DNA of 7,007 bases from Rhizobium sp. Q54 (GTDB taxonomy: Bacteria > Pseudomonadota > Alphaproteobacteria > Rhizobiales > Beijerinckiaceae): NCBI GenBank assembly GCA_945901195.1, contig CAMDKB010000246.1, forward strand, positions 1-7,007. Reading direction: 5' to 3'. Below are positions 6,019-7,007 of this stretch, piece by piece (positions within the stretch are counted from its first letter, which is position 1; every line of letters begins with the position of its first letter). Below the pieces are notes generated by a model that was not told the DNA's origin, ran no database searches, and worked only from the letters and a program-made list of their open reading frames with translations. Position numbers and translations under genes: made by a program.

Positions 6019-6063
6019 TGTCCGCGACGTATCTTGCAAAAAGAGTTTGGCTGCGCGAGCGCT

Positions 6064-6126
6064 GGTGCCGTATCGAAGAGTGTTGGAATTGCCTGCCGCA
6101 TCTTCGGGCTGCATGAAGTTATCTGA
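6064..6126 (-). mobile_element. Likely 3' tail and terminal repeat of the IS256 remnant
   Basis: IS256-family elements normally end some tens of bases past the transposase stop. The plus-strand GTGCCGTATCGAAGAGTGTT with GGAATT after it (from about 6064) looks like such a terminal repeat. The opposite terminus is not present, so this could not be tested by pairing. Confidence 0.35.
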
Positions 6127-6354
6127 TTACGCCGCTTGGTCAATCGTTTGATCGGATGTCTTGTCGGCGATGGATTTCCAGCCATCGACTTTTCGCATCG
6201 TGATCTGCACCGAGGCCAGCAAGGCCCAGAACAGCATCGCGGCGGTTTCCGCGCTTGGCAGGACGGTTTGCGTCTTGATCCGTCGCTTGAACTTCTCGTG
6301 CAGCCGTTCGATGGCGTTCGTGGTGCGGATCGAGCGCCATTGATCAGCCGGTAA
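6127..6354 (-). pseudogene. IS256 family transposase, C-terminal fragment
   Basis: About 75 codons remain of a Transposase_mut (IS256) protein whose full length is near 400. The conserved C-terminal block is clear: LPADQWRSIRTTNAIERLHE, then KFKRRIKTQTVLPSAETA with AMLFWALLASVQITMRKVDGW following. It contains the TTNAIERL/FKRRI signature that carries the last part of the catalytic core. The catalytic Asp residues and N-terminal DNA-binding region are missing. The same frame stays open up to 6582, but that part is only the shadow of the primase fragment, so homology ends near 6354. The copy cannot transpose by itself. It sits just upstream of the P450-like gene and reads toward it. Confidence 0.88.
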
Positions 6355-6835
6355 GCGCGCGAAGGTGAACCTTGGTCCCGGCGATGTCGAACACCCGGTC
6401 ACGCATCTTTCCGAGTGCTTTTCCGAGCCGAGTGCGTTGCGATTTCTCGTTTCCGGGTCCAAGCGGCAGCGGCGGTTCGCAATCGGTGGCCAGACCAAAG
6501 AGGTCTCCCGTCCCCACTTCCGCCGTCCCGAACCGGTCCCACCAGGCGGAGACGAAGCTGCGCCACACCGCGCCCTCGCCATCGGAGGCCTCCATCATCT
6601 CGTCGAGGTTTCCCAGGAAGCCTTCGATGCCGGCGACTTGCAGCACGCCGCCCATGGTCTGGGCCCAGGATTCGTAGCTGCCGATACTGCGTTGGCCACG
6701 TGGTCGCCCGGCGGCGATCCAGGCGCGGCAGAGGGTCAGGCAGGCGGCGACGAGACGGGCGCGATTGGCGCGCGCCCAGATCATCAGATCGGGATGGCGG
6801 AACCCATCGCGCCGCCAGGGCTGGTCAACACGGGC
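6344..6835 (-). pseudogene. Primase/helicase-type replication protein, C-terminal fragment
   Basis: About 163 codons are open between an in-frame TAA (6836-6838) and the stop at 6344. The content resembles the C-terminal region of large primase/helicase proteins of alphaproteobacterial plasmids and integrative elements: PWRRDGFRHPDLMIWAR, then LTLCRAWIAAGRPRG, SIGSYESWAQTMGGVL, GIEGFLGNLDEM, WRSFVSAWWDRFG, and RLGKALGKMRDRVFDI near the end. This is recognised from memory of such proteins. The ATP-binding core and primase domain are absent and no start with a ribosome site fits the homology, so it is a 5'-truncated relic. Its codon use is GC-rich, unlike the central genes of the window. At its 3' end it runs into the IS256 fragment in another frame. 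Confidence 0.65.
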
Positions 6836-6840
6836 TTACT

Positions 6841-6854
6841 GGTTTGCGCAAACC
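6841..6854. repeat. Perfect 14-bp palindrome
   Basis: GGTTTGCGCAAACC is self-complementary. It lies just past the boundary of the primase fragment and about 30 bases before the proposed -35 box of the topoisomerase promoter. It may be an operator or a recombination site; a 14-bp palindrome can also occur by chance in this length of DNA. Confidence 0.4.
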
Positions 6855-6867
6855 CGCCAAAGACGGC

Positions 6868-6896
6868 TTGCTGAATGAACATGTTCACTATATGTT
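6868..6896 (+). promoter_or_regulatory. Sigma70-like promoter of the topoisomerase gene
   Basis: TTGCTG (6868-6873) and TATGTT (6891-6896) are 17 bases apart. They predict a transcript start near 6902 and a leader of about 38 bases before ATG 6941. The LexA-type box overlaps the -10. Confidence 0.55.
6876..6887. repeat. Perfect palindrome TGAACATGTTCA in promoter spacer
   Basis: This 12-bp self-complementary sequence lies between the -35 and -10 boxes and overlaps the first half of the LexA-type box. It shares TGAAC-N2-GTTCA with the site at 3661-3672. Confidence 0.5.
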
Positions 6897-6897
6897 C
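6883..6897 (+). promoter_or_regulatory. LexA (SOS) box of the alphaproteobacterial type
   Basis: GTTC-ACTATAT-GTTC is an exact match to GTTC-N7-GTTC (GAAC-N7-GAAC on the other strand), the direct-repeat operator known for LexA in Rhodobacter and rhizobia. It covers the proposed -10 box, where LexA binding would repress the topoisomerase gene until DNA damage. Confidence 0.72.
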
Positions 6898-6940
6898 TTA
6901 CTACTGGAGAGTCGAATCCAATCTCAAAACGGGGCCTCCT

Positions 6941-7007
6941 ATGGCTGATCAGCTCGTCATCACCGAGAAAACCAGTCAGGCGAAAGACGTTCGCGCCGCC
7001 GTGGGTT
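6941..7007 (+). CDS. Type IA DNA topoisomerase (TopA/TopB class), N-terminal part, cut by window edge
   Basis: Only 22 codons are visible, MADQLVITEKTSQAKDVRAA followed by VG. They match the start of the Toprim domain of type IA topoisomerases, which cut and pass single DNA strands to relax or decatenate DNA. The LVITEK block contains the conserved acidic residue (here Glu9) that takes part in catalysis and metal binding, and SQAKDVRAAVG is typical of the TopB/plasmid TraE-like branch. The catalytic Tyr is outside the window. GGGG (6931-6934) is a weak ribosome site. The promoter just upstream carries a LexA-type box. The primase/helicase relic next door supports a plasmid or integrative-element replication neighbourhood. 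The call rests on few residues but they are distinctive. Confidence 0.8.
   Translation, partial: MADQLVITEKTSQAKDVRAAVG

Noticed and set aside
6365..6948. Overlapping long plus-strand frames across the primase fragment
   Set aside because: They are Arg/Pro-rich translations with no family features; GC-rich sequence opens such frames. The real coding signal is on the minus strand.
1..7007. CRISPR arrays, rRNA or tRNA genes
   Set aside because: No regularly spaced repeats and no recognisable stable RNA sequences were found on either strand.

Overview
This looks like an accessory region from an alphaproteobacterium, probably a Hyphomicrobiales (Rhizobiales) genome. The reasons are a GTTC-N7-GTTC site, which is the LexA operator form of that class, and IS66 and IS256 transposase pieces plus a replication-type primase/helicase and a topoisomerase that read like plasmid or integrative-element genes of that group. 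The assignment rests on recognising sequence by eye; no search was run.

Layout, left to right. Positions 1-221 (minus) are the start of an IS66 transposase running off the window, followed by about 250 bases with no gene. Positions 479-2596 (minus) hold three tightly packed genes, transcribed in this order: a small GNAT/HlyC-like acyltransferase candidate, a family 2-type glycosyltransferase, and an alpha/beta-hydrolase-fold protein that appears to lack its catalytic residues. Upstream of them, beyond a strong intrinsic terminator, is an outer-membrane beta-barrel protein (2671-3558, minus) with its own promoter and a palindrome over the -10 box. A 335-base gap leads to an acyl carrier protein on the plus strand (3894-4145). 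Its 3' end overlaps, tail to tail, an alpha/beta hydrolase with an intact triad (4125-5084, minus). That hydrolase is coupled to an upstream cytochrome P450-like gene (5086-6006, minus).

The right end is mosaic. The C-terminal 75 or so codons of an IS256 transposase (6127-6354) are joined to the C-terminal part of a primase/helicase-type protein (6344-6835). Then comes a compact control region with two perfect palindromes, a sigma70-like promoter and a LexA box, which reads into the first 22 codons of a type IA topoisomerase (6941 to the end).

How the genes may work together is inference. The carrier protein, P450-like protein and serine hydrolase form a plausible unit that modifies and releases a carrier-bound acyl chain. 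The acyltransferase and glycosyltransferase genes beside an outer-membrane protein suggest surface or lipid decoration. No synthase (KS, NRPS or AMP-ligase) is present, so any pathway must draw on enzymes elsewhere. The most unusual items are the degenerate P450, the triad-less hydrolase and the SOS-type control of the topoisomerase.
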